Below, piece after piece: positions 6,655 to 13,127 of a stretch of 13,464 bases of DNA. The notes beneath the pieces were generated by a model. It worked only from the letters and a program-made list of their open reading frames with translations. It did no database searches and was not told where the DNA came from. The stretch spans positions 1 to 13,464 of the forward strand of contig CAMPJM010000051.1 of NCBI GenBank assembly GCA_946886805.1, in the 5' to 3' direction. The stretch's first letter is position 1. The number at the start of each line of letters is the position of its first letter. A program made the translations under genes and the position numbers. This DNA is from an uncultured Flammeovirgaceae bacterium (GTDB lineage: Bacteria; Bacteroidota; Bacteroidia; Cytophagales; Cyclobacteriaceae).

Positions 6655-6909
6655 TTAATCAAAAGGTTCTTTGGGCAGTTTAACTAAATTTTTAATATAT
6701 CGCTCATTATCATATGGCTTTTTATATTTCAGAATTCCAAACAATTCAACCGCTAAACATTGTCCAATCATCTGTCTGGTTTGAAAATCATCGAATCCTT
6801 GTTTTCTTAACCTATCGTATGTTGTTTTCGTCTCAGGGGGTTTATTCTCTTTGAGTTGATTTTTTATAATCTCAAAAATCTGTTCTCTCAATATTTCATT
6901 TGTTTCCAT
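6655..6909 (-). CDS. Small conserved hypothetical protein
   Basis: This 84-residue cytoplasmic protein begins METNEILREQIFEIIKNQLK and continues with PPETKTTYDRLRKQGF, then QTRQMIGQCLAVELFGILKY and a C-terminal NERYIKNLVKLPKEPFD. It is helical and charged, without a signal or membrane span. The pattern 'LR.qIfeI..nQl...ePPETk.T.dRL...G....a...IgqclavElf.ilk...pfn.eRYi.nL..LP' matches, from memory, a family of short proteins found singly in Bacteroidetes and other bacteria with no assigned function. The ATG at 6909 is the first residue of the conserved core. It lies alone on the minus strand between two rightward genes, with long non-coding flanks on both sides. It could be an accessory gene that arrived separately. 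Confidence 0.7.
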   Translation of the reverse strand: METNEILREQIFEIIKNQLKENKPPETKTTYDRLRKQGFDDFQTRQMIGQCLAVELFGILKYKKPYDNERYIKNLVKLPKEPFD

Positions 6910-7502
6910 AATTGCAGTGTTTAGTCAGTATCTGGCACAGCGTCTAGGCTATGGAATGTTGCCTCATTAACGGCTAAGTATCCTACATAGCAAAAGTAAA
7001 GATAAATAGAAATAAATTGCCTTACAACGATTCCTGTGCGCTTCTTATAGTGCTTGTGTGTTCATTTTCTTACAATATTTTCATCAGTCGGGTATTATTC
7101 CGTTTGGATTAAGTCCAATCTCTTGCTTTCTCGTACGATGTCTGTAATCAATTTGCAGGGTCGACAGGCTCATAATTGCCAACACGAGCAACCATTAAAA
7201 CTTCCTAAATCGATTTCGTTTGCACGAACAAGGCAAGACCAATTATGTTTAAGGTCTCAAGGTATATCTGTGAAAGAGGAGTTGAAAAGTGGACTATTGA
7301 TACTACCAGAATGACGATTGCATATTATGATACCAAAAAGGAATGAAATGTGGATGAGGAAAAAGTCGGGTAGTGAAGTTAAACCAGCATTAATTGCTAG
7401 TGCTTTCTTTAGAAAAAGGCATAAAAATTGCTGACCAAAAAAATATCACTTTGGCCATGTTCTGCGTTACCTCAAAAGACTTTGACCATAAACATTATTG
7501 AA
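6910..7502. other. 593 bp without a recognisable gene
   Basis: This region separates the leftward small hypothetical gene from the rightward NlpE/META gene and must hold both promoters. I find no convincing protein, RNA gene or strong hairpin. An 86-codon open frame (7054-7314) has composition unlike its neighbours and no recognisable motif, so I treat it as chance. Confidence 0.6.
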
Positions 7503-8300
7503 ATGAGAAATCAATTTATAGTTTTACTTATTCTTATCATCAGTACAGTTGGCTGTAAAACAAGTGAAAATAAGGAGCAAAAAGAAAAAGAACCAGAAAA
7601 AGTTGCTGACTCCCACAACAGTAGGAACTCATTGGACTGGAGTGGGATGTACCGGGGGACTTTGCCTTGCGCTGATTGTGAAGGGATCTTATTTGAAATA
7701 CAGTTACATCAGGATTCCACTTATGATTTAGCACGAAAATACAAAGGGAAAAGTGAAGAAGTCTTTAGGCAAAGTGGGAGCTTTAAGTGGGATAATTCTG
7801 GTAACAAGATAACATTGATAACCGACGAGCAGTCGGAAACAAATCAGTACCAGGTTGGGAAAAATCAGTTGATAAAGCTCGATGCAAGCGGCAAGAGGAT
7901 ACAAAGCGAGTTTTCCGAAATGTATTCATTGAAAAAGCTGGATTTTGATCAGAAAATAACAGAAAAGTATTGGAAGCTCATCGAATTAAGGGGTGAGAAA
8001 ATATCGGTTAATAAGAATCAGCAAAGGGAAGCCCATTTTATATTGAAAGAAGATAACAACAGAGTAACCGGACATGGTGGTTGCAATTTCTTCAATGGGA
8101 GTTACCAATTGGGCGAATATAATCGCATCGAGTTTTCACAAATGGTGTCAACAAGGATGGCTTGTATGGATATTACATATGAAAGTGATTACTTGAAGGT
8201 ATTTGAAGTAGCTGACAATTATACCATAAAAGATGATACACTGTCATTAAACAAAGCAAGGATGGCCCCATTAGCAAAGTTCGTATCCGTTTATTTTTGA
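7503..8300 (+). CDS. NlpE-N / META two-domain lipoprotein
   Basis: This 265-residue lipoprotein has the signal MRNQFIVLLILIISTVGC, with lipobox STVGC and C18, then a charged linker rich in Lys/Glu. Residues about 43-150 match the NlpE N-terminal domain: WSGMYRGTLPCADCEGI with the CxxC pair C56/C59, then strand phrases DSTYDLARKYKG and GSFKWDNSGNKITL. Residues about 155-265 are a META (DUF306, HslJ-like) domain: YWKLIELRG, HGGCNFFNGSY at 191-201, STRMACMD, and YTIKDDTLSL. E. coli NlpE is an outer-membrane sensor of surface contact and copper stress acting through Cpx, but no Cpx-like genes are here, so only an envelope-stress role is inferred. An in-frame upstream start at 7428 would add 25 residues before the signal peptide. 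I chose 7503 because it gives a standard lipoprotein signal. Confidence 0.85.
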   Translation: MRNQFIVLLILIISTVGCKTSENKEQKEKEPEKVADSHNSRNSLDWSGMYRGTLPCADCEGILFEIQLHQDSTYDLARKYKGKSEEVFRQSGSFKWDNSGNKITLITDEQSETNQYQVGKNQLIKLDASGKRIQSEFSEMYSLKKLDFDQKITEKYWKLIELRGEKISVNKNQQREAHFILKEDNNRVTGHGGCNFFNGSYQLGEYNRIEFSQMVSTRMACMDITYESDYLKVFEVADNYTIKDDTLSLNKARMAPLAKFVSVYF

Positions 8301-8341
8301 TAAAATGTAACAACCTCAGCTCGACTTTAGAATTGGTCGTC

Positions 8342-8393
8342 ATGCCGGATAAATGAAGATTTATATTTTCAAAACTTTTCATTTATCCGGTAT
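8342..8393. terminator. Long inverted repeat after the NlpE/META gene
   Basis: CCGGATAAATGAA (8345-8357) and TTCATTTATCCGG (8378-8390) are perfect 13-bp arms. They extend to 16 bp with one mismatch, around a 20-bp loop, 41 bp after the stop codon. The position suits a rightward terminator, but no clean T-run follows, so it may instead be a palindromic repeat. Confidence 0.45.
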
Positions 8394-8413
8394 CTTATTG
8401 AGGGAGATACCTG

Positions 8414-8433
8414 CCCCGCACGCTGATGCGGGG
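8414..8433. repeat. GC-rich hairpin
   Basis: CCCCGCA and TGCGGGG form a perfect 7-bp stem around a 6-bp loop. It is the second of four palindromic structures packed between the NlpE/META gene and the converging DUF4252 gene. Confidence 0.55.
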
Positions 8434-8459
8434 ACGTGCGAACGCCGAGTTTATCCCAA

Positions 8460-8480
8460 AACCTGAATTGAATTCAGGTT
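8460..8480. repeat. 21-bp perfect palindrome
   Basis: AACCTGAATT and AATTCAGGTT are exact reverse complements around one central G. It lies in the convergent intergenic region and could be an operator-like or REP-like site. No coding sequence is close downstream to regulate. Confidence 0.6.
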
Positions 8481-8546
8481 AACAAGTGGCATTGTTACAG
8501 GTTTGCTGTGGCTTGAATAACTACAAAACAACCCATAACACACATT

Positions 8547-8558
8547 CCCCGTACGGGG
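8547..8558. repeat. 12-bp perfect palindrome
   Basis: CCCCGTACGGGG is self-complementary without a loop. It overlaps the left edge of the second copy of the 48-bp dispersed repeat, where the other copy reads CCCGGTCCG instead. Confidence 0.5.
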
Positions 8559-8597
8559 ATCCCTCAAAACTACAGCCGAGCCTCCCTTTTTCGGCTC
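8550..8597 (-). repeat. 48-bp dispersed repeat, copy 2
   Basis: This is the inverted, roughly 80 percent identical partner of 3669-3716. On the minus strand it contains AGCCGA...TCGGCT, a 6-bp stem about 54 bp after the DUF4252 stop, so it might also act in ending the leftward operon. The T-tract is weak. Confidence 0.6.
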
Positions 8598-8650
8598 AAA
8601 AATGCCCTCCCCCTTAAGAATATTGATCTATTTTCCATCTTTTCAAAAAA

Positions 8651-9148
8651 TTACTCAATATCCGCATCCACGTTTACCTTATTGGCAAGGAGCGATAGGT
8701 TGTCCAGATCAATTGCACCGGAAAAATCCAGTATGGTAATGTCTTCTGTGTCTTCTATCAGCATCACCAGGCTACTGATAATGCCATTCTTTTCTTTTAT
8801 GAGCATGTTGATCTGATCCATGCCATCCCTGATCACCATTAGCTCTTCATAAGCTTCCCTGCTCATGTCTTTTCTTAATTTTTTGAGGGCTTTGGTATTG
8901 ATTCCACCTTCGCCGATTGGTACCGTGAACAAGTGTAAATTATCTATGCTTTGGATGAGTTCTTTTACCTCTTTGTCGCCCTCTTCGTTGAGGATCCAAT
9001 TAGACATTCCAAGAAAGTTTCCGCCGAAGCTCATATTGAAACTGTTGGGGATGTCCTTGTATTCGGCTCTTAAAGCCTCAAGGCTTTTGCTTTGCGATTG
9101 CGCCAACAAAGGGCAGGTAAAAAGGAATAAAATAAGGAGCTTTTTCAT
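8651..9148 (-). CDS. DUF4252 protein, distal copy
   Basis: This 165-residue exported protein has the signal MKKLLILFLFTCPLLAQSQS, with likely cleavage near residue 18. There is a cysteine at position 12 but no proper lipobox. The mature region is amphipathic and ends ...ILDFSGAIDLDNLSLLANKVNVD, the pattern typical of DUF4252 (PF14060). These Bacteroidetes proteins are usually found next to ECF sigma factors, and their function is unknown. It shares the phrase EELMVIRDG and the 'iDL..lS.L...vdV' ending with the upstream paralogue, so the pair arose by duplication. It is the last gene of the leftward set but lies 302 bp beyond the preceding gene, with repeats in between. It may therefore depend on its own promoter or on read-through. 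Confidence 0.88.
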   Translation of the reverse strand: MKKLLILFLFTCPLLAQSQSKSLEALRAEYKDIPNSFNMSFGGNFLGMSNWILNEEGDKEVKELIQSIDNLHLFTVPIGEGGINTKALKKLRKDMSREAYEELMVIRDGMDQINMLIKEKNGIISSLVMLIEDTEDITILDFSGAIDLDNLSLLANKVNVDADIE

Positions 9149-9194
9149 GGTTATGGTTTTTTTAATGAATATTGGTTTTTGGTTTATAGGAGAC

Positions 9195-9273
9195 CGATGA
9201 CATCCCTCTTATTATTTGTTTCCGGCTAGGTTGAAACTTTTGCTTAATTTGATACAATAGGGATGTCACCGCT
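9195..9273. mobile_element. MITE-like element, diverged second copy
   Basis: CGATGACATCCCT (9195-9207) faces AGGGATGTCACCG (9259-9271), the same ends as the 79-bp element at 3762-3840 with one changed base in the right arm. The interior is diverged, though both copies share CTA...ACTTT-like segments in the middle. It lies between the two DUF4252 genes, about 45 bp upstream of the distal one. Confidence 0.55.
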
Positions 9274-9335
9274 TCAGTGTCATTGCTTCGGAAACATACT
9301 GTTTACTGCCTATTGCACTTCCTCTCTTCTAATTC

Positions 9336-9448
9336 CCAACTTCGAACTTTCCAACTTTCAACTATATCAACTAAACGCTAAACTTCTTGAATCCCAAACT
9401 TTGAACTTTGAACTCTGAACCCTGAACTTTGAACCCTGAACCCTGAAC
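9336..9448. repeat. Heptanucleotide tandem repeats
   Basis: Seven in-phase 7-bp units of the form YYTGAAC fill 9400-9448 (TTTGAAC, TTTGAAC, TCTGAAC, CCTGAAC, TTTGAAC, CCTGAAC, CCTGAAC). A degenerate series with units such as TTCGAAC, TTTCAAC and ATCAAC extends left to about 9336. The array ends 2 bp from the stop codon of the proximal DUF4252 gene. On the transcript strand it reads GTTCAGG/GTTCAAA. Similar GTTCAAA-type arrays are seen between genes in other Bacteroidetes. Confidence 0.85.
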
Positions 9449-9450
9449 TA

Positions 9451-9969
9451 TTAATTTTCATCATCCTTAAGGTTCTCCAGGTTTTCCATACCCTTTACAT
9501 CCATTGTTTTAGATAATTTTGATATTTGTTTAAGGTCAATATTTCCTACAATACTCAATATAAAAAAGCTTCTTTCTTCCCCTGAGAGCATGAGCAGCTC
9601 TCTGATTTTTCCTCCGGATTCCCTTATCAGAAATTTTAATTCCTGGTTTCCATCCCTGATCACCATCAGCTCTTCAAAGGATTTTGCGTTTAATGTTTTA
9701 AAGGCCTCTTTGTACAGTTTCATCCCATCTACACTGTCAGAACTTAGAATTCTAAGGCCTTCAAGTGAGTTGATCGCTTCCATCACCTCTTTTTCGTTTT
9801 CATCTACAGGAATCTCTGAAAACATGCTGAACATCCTCTGACTGATGTAGATGTTGGTGAAATTTTCATCATCAGAATATTTATTGAAGAATTTGCTAAT
9901 GGCATCCTCCTGGCCAAAAGCCACCTGGCTCGCGAGGATCAACAGGAGGAATATGATTGGTTTTTTCAT
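9451..9969 (-). CDS. DUF4252 protein, proximal copy
   Basis: This 172-residue exported protein has the signal MKKPIIFLLLILASQVAFGQ, cleaved near residue 19, followed by EDAISKFFNKYSDDENFTNIYISQRMF. A DUF4252 core follows with FEELMVIRDG and a C-terminal FILSIVGNIDLKQISKLSK. It is periplasmic or envelope-associated and the molecular role is unknown. An in-frame ATG at 9993 would add eight residues (MTNKKNKP) and overlap the preceding gene by 20 bp. I chose 9969, which begins the signal peptide directly and leaves a 4-bp gap. It is therefore almost certainly co-transcribed with the sigma/anti-sigma genes. Compared with its paralogue it has a longer acidic tail (GMENLENLKDDEN). Confidence 0.88.
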   Translation of the reverse strand: MKKPIIFLLLILASQVAFGQEDAISKFFNKYSDDENFTNIYISQRMFSMFSEIPVDENEKEVMEAINSLEGLRILSSDSVDGMKLYKEAFKTLNAKSFEELMVIRDGNQELKFLIRESGGKIRELLMLSGEERSFFILSIVGNIDLKQISKLSKTMDVKGMENLENLKDDEN

Positions 9970-9973
9970 TGGT

Positions 9974-10243
9974 TTATTTTTTTTGTTTGTCAATAGACTT
10001 CTGGACTTTTTCTTTTTTGATTAAATTTTCTGAAAGTAAAATAACTGACACCTTTTTGGATATTTCGGATTCATTGAAATCCGGATGAAAAAGAGGTCTG
10101 ATAAATTTGTTGCCTACCGATAAATTTCGGGAAAATAGCTCCTGTAAATTGTTGGTGAACTTATATTGTACAAGACTCACCTGAATAATTAAAACGGTCA
10201 GGATTAAGAGCAGTATACACTTGCGTTTCATCTTTTCTATCAT
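9974..10243 (-). CDS. Small single-span protein of the sigma operon
   Basis: This 89-residue protein has a basic N-terminus (MIEKMKRK), one hydrophobic helix (about 9-26, CILLLILTVLIIQVSLVQ) and a basic, hydrophilic tail of about 60 residues. The helix could be an uncleaved anchor or a signal peptide; no lipobox is present. Its ATG overlaps the stop of the anti-sigma-like gene (ATGA), which implies translational coupling; a second ATG at 10231 is the alternative start. Its stop lies 4 bp before the DUF4252 gene. The tight packing argues that it is a real gene even though I do not recognise its family. A role in envelope signalling, for example as a partner of the anti-sigma factor, is an inference from position only. 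Confidence 0.7.
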   Translation of the reverse strand: MIEKMKRKCILLLILTVLIIQVSLVQYKFTNNLQELFSRNLSVGNKFIRPLFHPDFNESEISKKVSVILLSENLIKKEKVQKSIDKQKK

Positions 10244-10719
10244 TTAAATAGTGCTGAAGCCTCATCAATTTTGCTAATTTCATTGGTGTATTTTTCGGGG
10301 GCGTTTAACTTGGCCGAAATCATCAACAATGCTTTTTTAGTCTCCTGGTATGCAATTTCAGGATCCTCATAAGTGACGGTATTGTCTGCTATTTTCTTTC
10401 CCGGATCTGCTGTTTTGCCAAGCTTGTAAACAATAAAAATCGAGGCAAATAGCAATAGAAAAGCAGCCGCTATTTTCAACCATGAAAACTGTGAAATCTT
10501 CATGGCTTGTATCTTATTTATCAATTTCTGATCGAAGGCTTGATTTTTGATTTTTACTTCTCGTTCATTGCCGTAATAGCTAAACAAGGCTGCTTCTTTT
10601 TTTAAATGAGCAGGTACCGGCTCTTTTAAAAAGAAGTTTTTTATCTCTTCTTCTTCGGCACTACTTGTTTCACCCTCCCAATACTTTTCGAGTAATTTTT
10701 CTATATTTTTAGGTTCCAT
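10240..10719 (-). CDS. Anti-sigma-factor-like membrane protein
   Basis: This 159-residue protein has a cytoplasmic N-terminal half that begins MEPKNIEKLLEKYWEGETS, then EEEEIKNFF. That is the short helical 'll.kYweGeTs..EE..i..fF' pattern common at the start of Bacteroidetes anti-sigma factors. One transmembrane helix follows at about 80-100 (WLKIAAAFLLLFASIFIVYKL) and then a periplasmic tail of about 60 residues. This layout suits a protein that holds the ECF sigma factor at the membrane until an envelope signal releases it. The start overlaps the sigma gene by 11 bp and the stop overlaps the next start (ATGA). It lacks the FecR domain seen in TonB-linked regulators, so a SusC/FecA-type partner is not expected. 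Anti-sigma function is inferred from order and topology. Confidence 0.8.
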   Translation of the reverse strand: MEPKNIEKLLEKYWEGETSSAEEEEIKNFFLKEPVPAHLKKEAALFSYYGNEREVKIKNQAFDQKLINKIQAMKISQFSWLKIAAAFLLLFASIFIVYKLGKTADPGKKIADNTVTYEDPEIAYQETKKALLMISAKLNAPEKYTNEISKIDEASALFK

Positions 10720-11242
10720 AAGTCTCTTGTTTTAAAAGTTTTTCTTTGATCGATTTTCTGGCTCTAAAAAGATTTACTTTTACCTGATTTATATCTAATT
10801 CCATTATCTCAGCAATTTCCTGGTAAGAATAGCCTTCGATATCCCTTAATTGAATAATCTGCTTTTGTTTAGCGGGTAACTGAGCAATACAATCGTGCAC
10901 TATTTTTAACGTATCGCTTAATTCCGATTGCCCGTGTGGATTATGTTCCTCGCTTTCCAGATCTTTTGTTTCCTTATTATTGAATGAGGCCTTGAATTGC
11001 CCCGATTTTAACCTGTCCAAGCTCTGATTTTTTACCAACTTCATGCACCATGCTTCCATATTCAGGAACTTATGCATGTCCTGTCTTTTATTCCAAACTT
11101 TAATAAATACTTCCTGAACTATGTCTTCGGCATCTTCCGTATTGCCGACGATTCGAAGGGCAAAACGGAACAGCTTATTTTTTACAGGAAGTACTCTGTT
11201 CTTAAAATCTTCCAGGGGTCCGTTGCCAAATAAGTCGTACAA
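10709..11242 (-). CDS. ECF-type RNA polymerase sigma-70 factor
   Basis: This 177-residue protein has sigma region 2 at about 22-90, with LFRFALRIVGNTEDAEDIVQ at 24-43 followed by EVFIKVW, the classic DAEDivQeVF core-binding segment. Region 4 spans about 122-170: LPAKQKQIIQLRDIEGYSYQ, then EIAEIMELDINQVKVNLFRARK, with the helix-turn-helix for -35 recognition. Size and absence of regions 1 and 3 place it in the ECF group. The predicted start is TTG at 11242. No ATG or GTG lies in frame before region 2, and a stop lies a few codons upstream, so the start must be TTG or a rarer codon, which would keep synthesis low. The gene heads a leftward operon and overlaps the anti-sigma-like gene by 11 bp. 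Target promoters are unknown; autoregulation is likely for this class. Confidence 0.92.
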   Translation of the reverse strand: MYDLFGNGPLEDFKNRVLPVKNKLFRFALRIVGNTEDAEDIVQEVFIKVWNKRQDMHKFLNMEAWCMKLVKNQSLDRLKSGQFKASFNNKETKDLESEEHNPHGQSELSDTLKIVHDCIAQLPAKQKQIIQLRDIEGYSYQEIAEIMELDINQVKVNLFRARKSIKEKLLKQETYGT

Positions 11243-11923
11243 AATATAGATGCTTTATAATCACCAGGTAAATAGTTATTTCAAATTTTGCGATCACAAT
11301 GGGTAAATGCATTAGAACAAAGTAGTGATAATTTTCTGTTTAAGTGCTAAACTCATTGTAAAGGGGAGACGACCAACTAAGCTGTTTGTTACAACCCGGT
11401 TATATTTTTTTTTATTGCATCCTGTCGGGGGAGGGGACAGGACGCGGATAGGTAGTCCAAAGATGTCTCTTTTTAAGGGGCAATTTCATGTTCAACGCTT
11501 TGTGCGCCGCTTTTTATGGAGTTCTCAAAAGAATTACATCTCAAACGGCAAATGAAGTAAGAGGTGCATGTTTTTCCCTTCTGATTTCATCTCTACAAAG
11601 GAGGGACAAAAGAATTATCAAACAGAAAAGAATATGGAAAGTTAACCTCTTGTGTGAATTGAACGACATCAAGAAAAACCTAGTTAAAACCTTTCTTTTT
11701 TAGGGCATGGGTGAGTTTCCAAAATCCTGATTTTGATAATTTTTTTGATAGGTTCGATTTCACACATCGGGTAAAGTTGGTAAATGAAATATAAGAACCA
11801 GTGGAGGAAGTTTCAGTCTCCTGTTTCTTTTTCTTTTTTAAACAAAATCCTTGTAAAACAACTTCTAATAATAGAAACCGTAAGAAAGATTATTAACTCA
11901 TCAATAAAACAAATAAAAAATAC
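11243..11923. other. 681-bp divergent intergenic region
   Basis: The region lies between the sigma gene (left) and dps (right) and must hold both promoters. I see no convincing gene. Open frames at 11325-11555 and 11488-11703 have no motif. Visible structures are a 7-bp hairpin TCCTGTC/GACAGGA (11420-11442), a near-palindrome CAAAATC-CT-GATTTTG (11720-11735), and TTCTA-ATAA-TAGAA (11863-11876) about 50 bp before the dps start, which could be an operator. No clear TAnnTTTG box was found for either gene. Confidence 0.6.
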
Positions 11924-12424
11924 ATGGACTATTTAGGATTAGATAAGGAAAAAGTAGGTAAAACCGCTAAAAAAATTAATGAACTTTTAGCTTCCTACCA
12001 AATGCATTATCAAAAACTGAGGAACTTTCATTGGAATTTAAAAAGTACGCAGTTTTTCGTGCTACATGAAAAATTTGAGGAATTCTACAATGATGCCAAC
12101 GCTAAGATTGATGATATCGCAGAACGCATACTCACCTTAGGTGTACAGCCGCTTAGTCAGTTATCCGAATATGTTGAGTTTTCCAAAATAGAACCCTGTT
12201 CAGAAAACTTGGACGATAAGCGAATGGTTAAAGAAGTTTTAAAAGATTTCATAATCTTGATAAAATTAGAACGCGAAGTAATAAAATTAGCTGATGACGC
12301 TGAAGACGAAGGTACTATAGACATGATAGGCGGATTCCTTGGAGAACTTGAGAAAATGAGCTGGATGCTTACTTCCTGGTTAAAAAAGCATGACACTGAA
12401 GAAGCGAAAATGGCTGCTCATTAA
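11924..12424 (+). CDS. dps: Dps family ferroxidase (ferritin-like DNA-protection protein)
   Basis: This 166-residue cytoplasmic four-helix protein has the ferroxidase residues H36, H48, D63 and E67, in exactly the spacing of E. coli Dps (51/63/78/82). They lie within RNFHWNLKSTQFFVLHEKFE and DANAKIDDIAERI. W37 is also conserved. Dps dodecamers oxidise ferrous iron with hydrogen peroxide and store the mineral, which protects DNA from oxidative and starvation stress. The N-terminus is short and moderately basic (KEKVGKTAKKINELL), so strong DNA binding is uncertain. The C-terminal KKHDTEEAKMAAH is a short tail. The ATG at 11924 follows an A-rich leader. The gene is monocistronic, with a strong terminator 25 bp after the stop. 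A TTCTA/TAGAA inverted repeat upstream might be a redox or iron operator. Confidence 0.93.
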   Translation: MDYLGLDKEKVGKTAKKINELLASYQMHYQKLRNFHWNLKSTQFFVLHEKFEEFYNDANAKIDDIAERILTLGVQPLSQLSEYVEFSKIEPCSENLDDKRMVKEVLKDFIILIKLEREVIKLADDAEDEGTIDMIGGFLGELEKMSWMLTSWLKKHDTEEAKMAAH

Positions 12425-12448
12425 AAGCCAAAAAAATCAAATAGCTGT

Positions 12449-12490
12449 AAAAATAGCTGCTATTCAAATTGATGTATGGCAGCTATTTTT
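12449..12490 (+). terminator. Rho-independent terminator of dps
   Basis: AAAAATAGCTGC (12449-12460) and GCAGCTATTTTT (12479-12490) are perfect 12-bp arms around an 18-bp loop. The right arm ends in a T-run. It starts 25 bp after the dps stop. The A-run on the left means it could also act on leftward transcripts. Confidence 0.85.
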
Positions 12491-12886
12491 ATGTTCTGGA
12501 GTAGACTTGAATTACACATTGCTTTCGATCCCTTTGGTTATCCCTACGCAGAGCTTGCCTCGAACTTGATTCGGGGAGGAAACTTCTCTCCAAAAAGGCG
12601 CAGACATCTCTAAGCTGAGAATAGCTGACCATAAAGGGCCGGGATTCGGAAATCAAATCTCTGAGGTTTTGTCTTTTAAATAAAGGCTCAGTTTAAACCT
12701 TAGAAATTCTCATTCATTTTGTGGGAAGGTCCCTCCGTTGTCGGGATGCCCTAAATGATGAGATTTGTGTCCAATATTTAAGAGGGTTAAAATAAATATT
12801 TAGCGCAATCACAAGACTTTTGACAAAGCGGAAGATCGTTTACCGATCCAGCCAATTCTTAAAACCAGAAACTTTTTCCCTGCTGA
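12491..12886. other. About 400 bp without a gene, degenerate repeats
   Basis: This stretch lies between the dps terminator and the truncated ABM gene. It holds GC-rich snippets such as CTCGAACTTGATTCGGGGAG and CCCTCCGTTGTCGGGATG, which resemble decayed dispersed repeats (compare CTCGATTCGGAG near 3729). No promoter, RNA or coding pattern is convincing. Confidence 0.5.
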
Positions 12887-12922
12887 CGAGAATCTCTTTT
12901 TTATCGGTGGAGTTTTGAAGAA

Positions 12923-13114
12923 TTGAGAAAATGTCTCGAACAGGACAACAAATATATACTATTGGTGGATTGGGACAATTTAGAAGATCATACAGTTGGG
13001 TTCCGACAGTCGCCGGAGTATCTCGAATGGAAGAAGCTCCTTCATTCTTATTACGATCCTTTCCCTACAGTCGAACATTATGAAACTGTCTTTGAAAGCG
13101 AAAACAGAGAATAA
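12923..13114 (+). pseudogene. N-terminally truncated ABM-family monooxygenase
   Basis: The translation ([20 protein letters not shown], then [20 protein letters not shown], then [14 protein letters not shown]) closely matches the C-terminal two-thirds of short antibiotic-biosynthesis-monooxygenase (ABM) proteins. They are usually about 95-105 residues long and start about 35-40 residues earlier. Here the frame is closed by a stop at 12884-12886. The codons between it and TTG at 12923 ([12 protein letters not shown]) do not look like the missing beta strand, and neither other frame supplies it. Intact family members are small dimeric ferredoxin-like-fold proteins, either heme- or quinone-related monooxygenases or of unknown role. 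The fragment is most likely a decayed gene. A short functional peptide from TTG cannot be excluded, because the remaining frame has no internal stop. Confidence 0.7.
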
Positions 13115-13127
13115 GTAATATTTCTGA

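Noticed and set aside
7054..7314. 86-codon open frame on the plus strand
   Set aside because: No recognisable motif, mixed low-complexity composition, no start context, and no neighbour to support it.
7428..7502. Upstream start for the NlpE/META lipoprotein
   Set aside because: It would place 25 polar and mixed residues before a perfect lipoprotein signal peptide. The ATG at 7503 gives a standard signal with C18.
8865..9200. 111-codon plus-strand frame across the distal DUF4252 gene
   Set aside because: It is a shadow of the strongly supported minus-strand gene, with no motif of its own.
11325..11703. Two overlapping open frames upstream of dps (76 and 71 codons)
   Set aside because: Neither has a conserved motif, signal or plausible start. 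They overlap each other in different frames, in a region that must hold divergent promoters.
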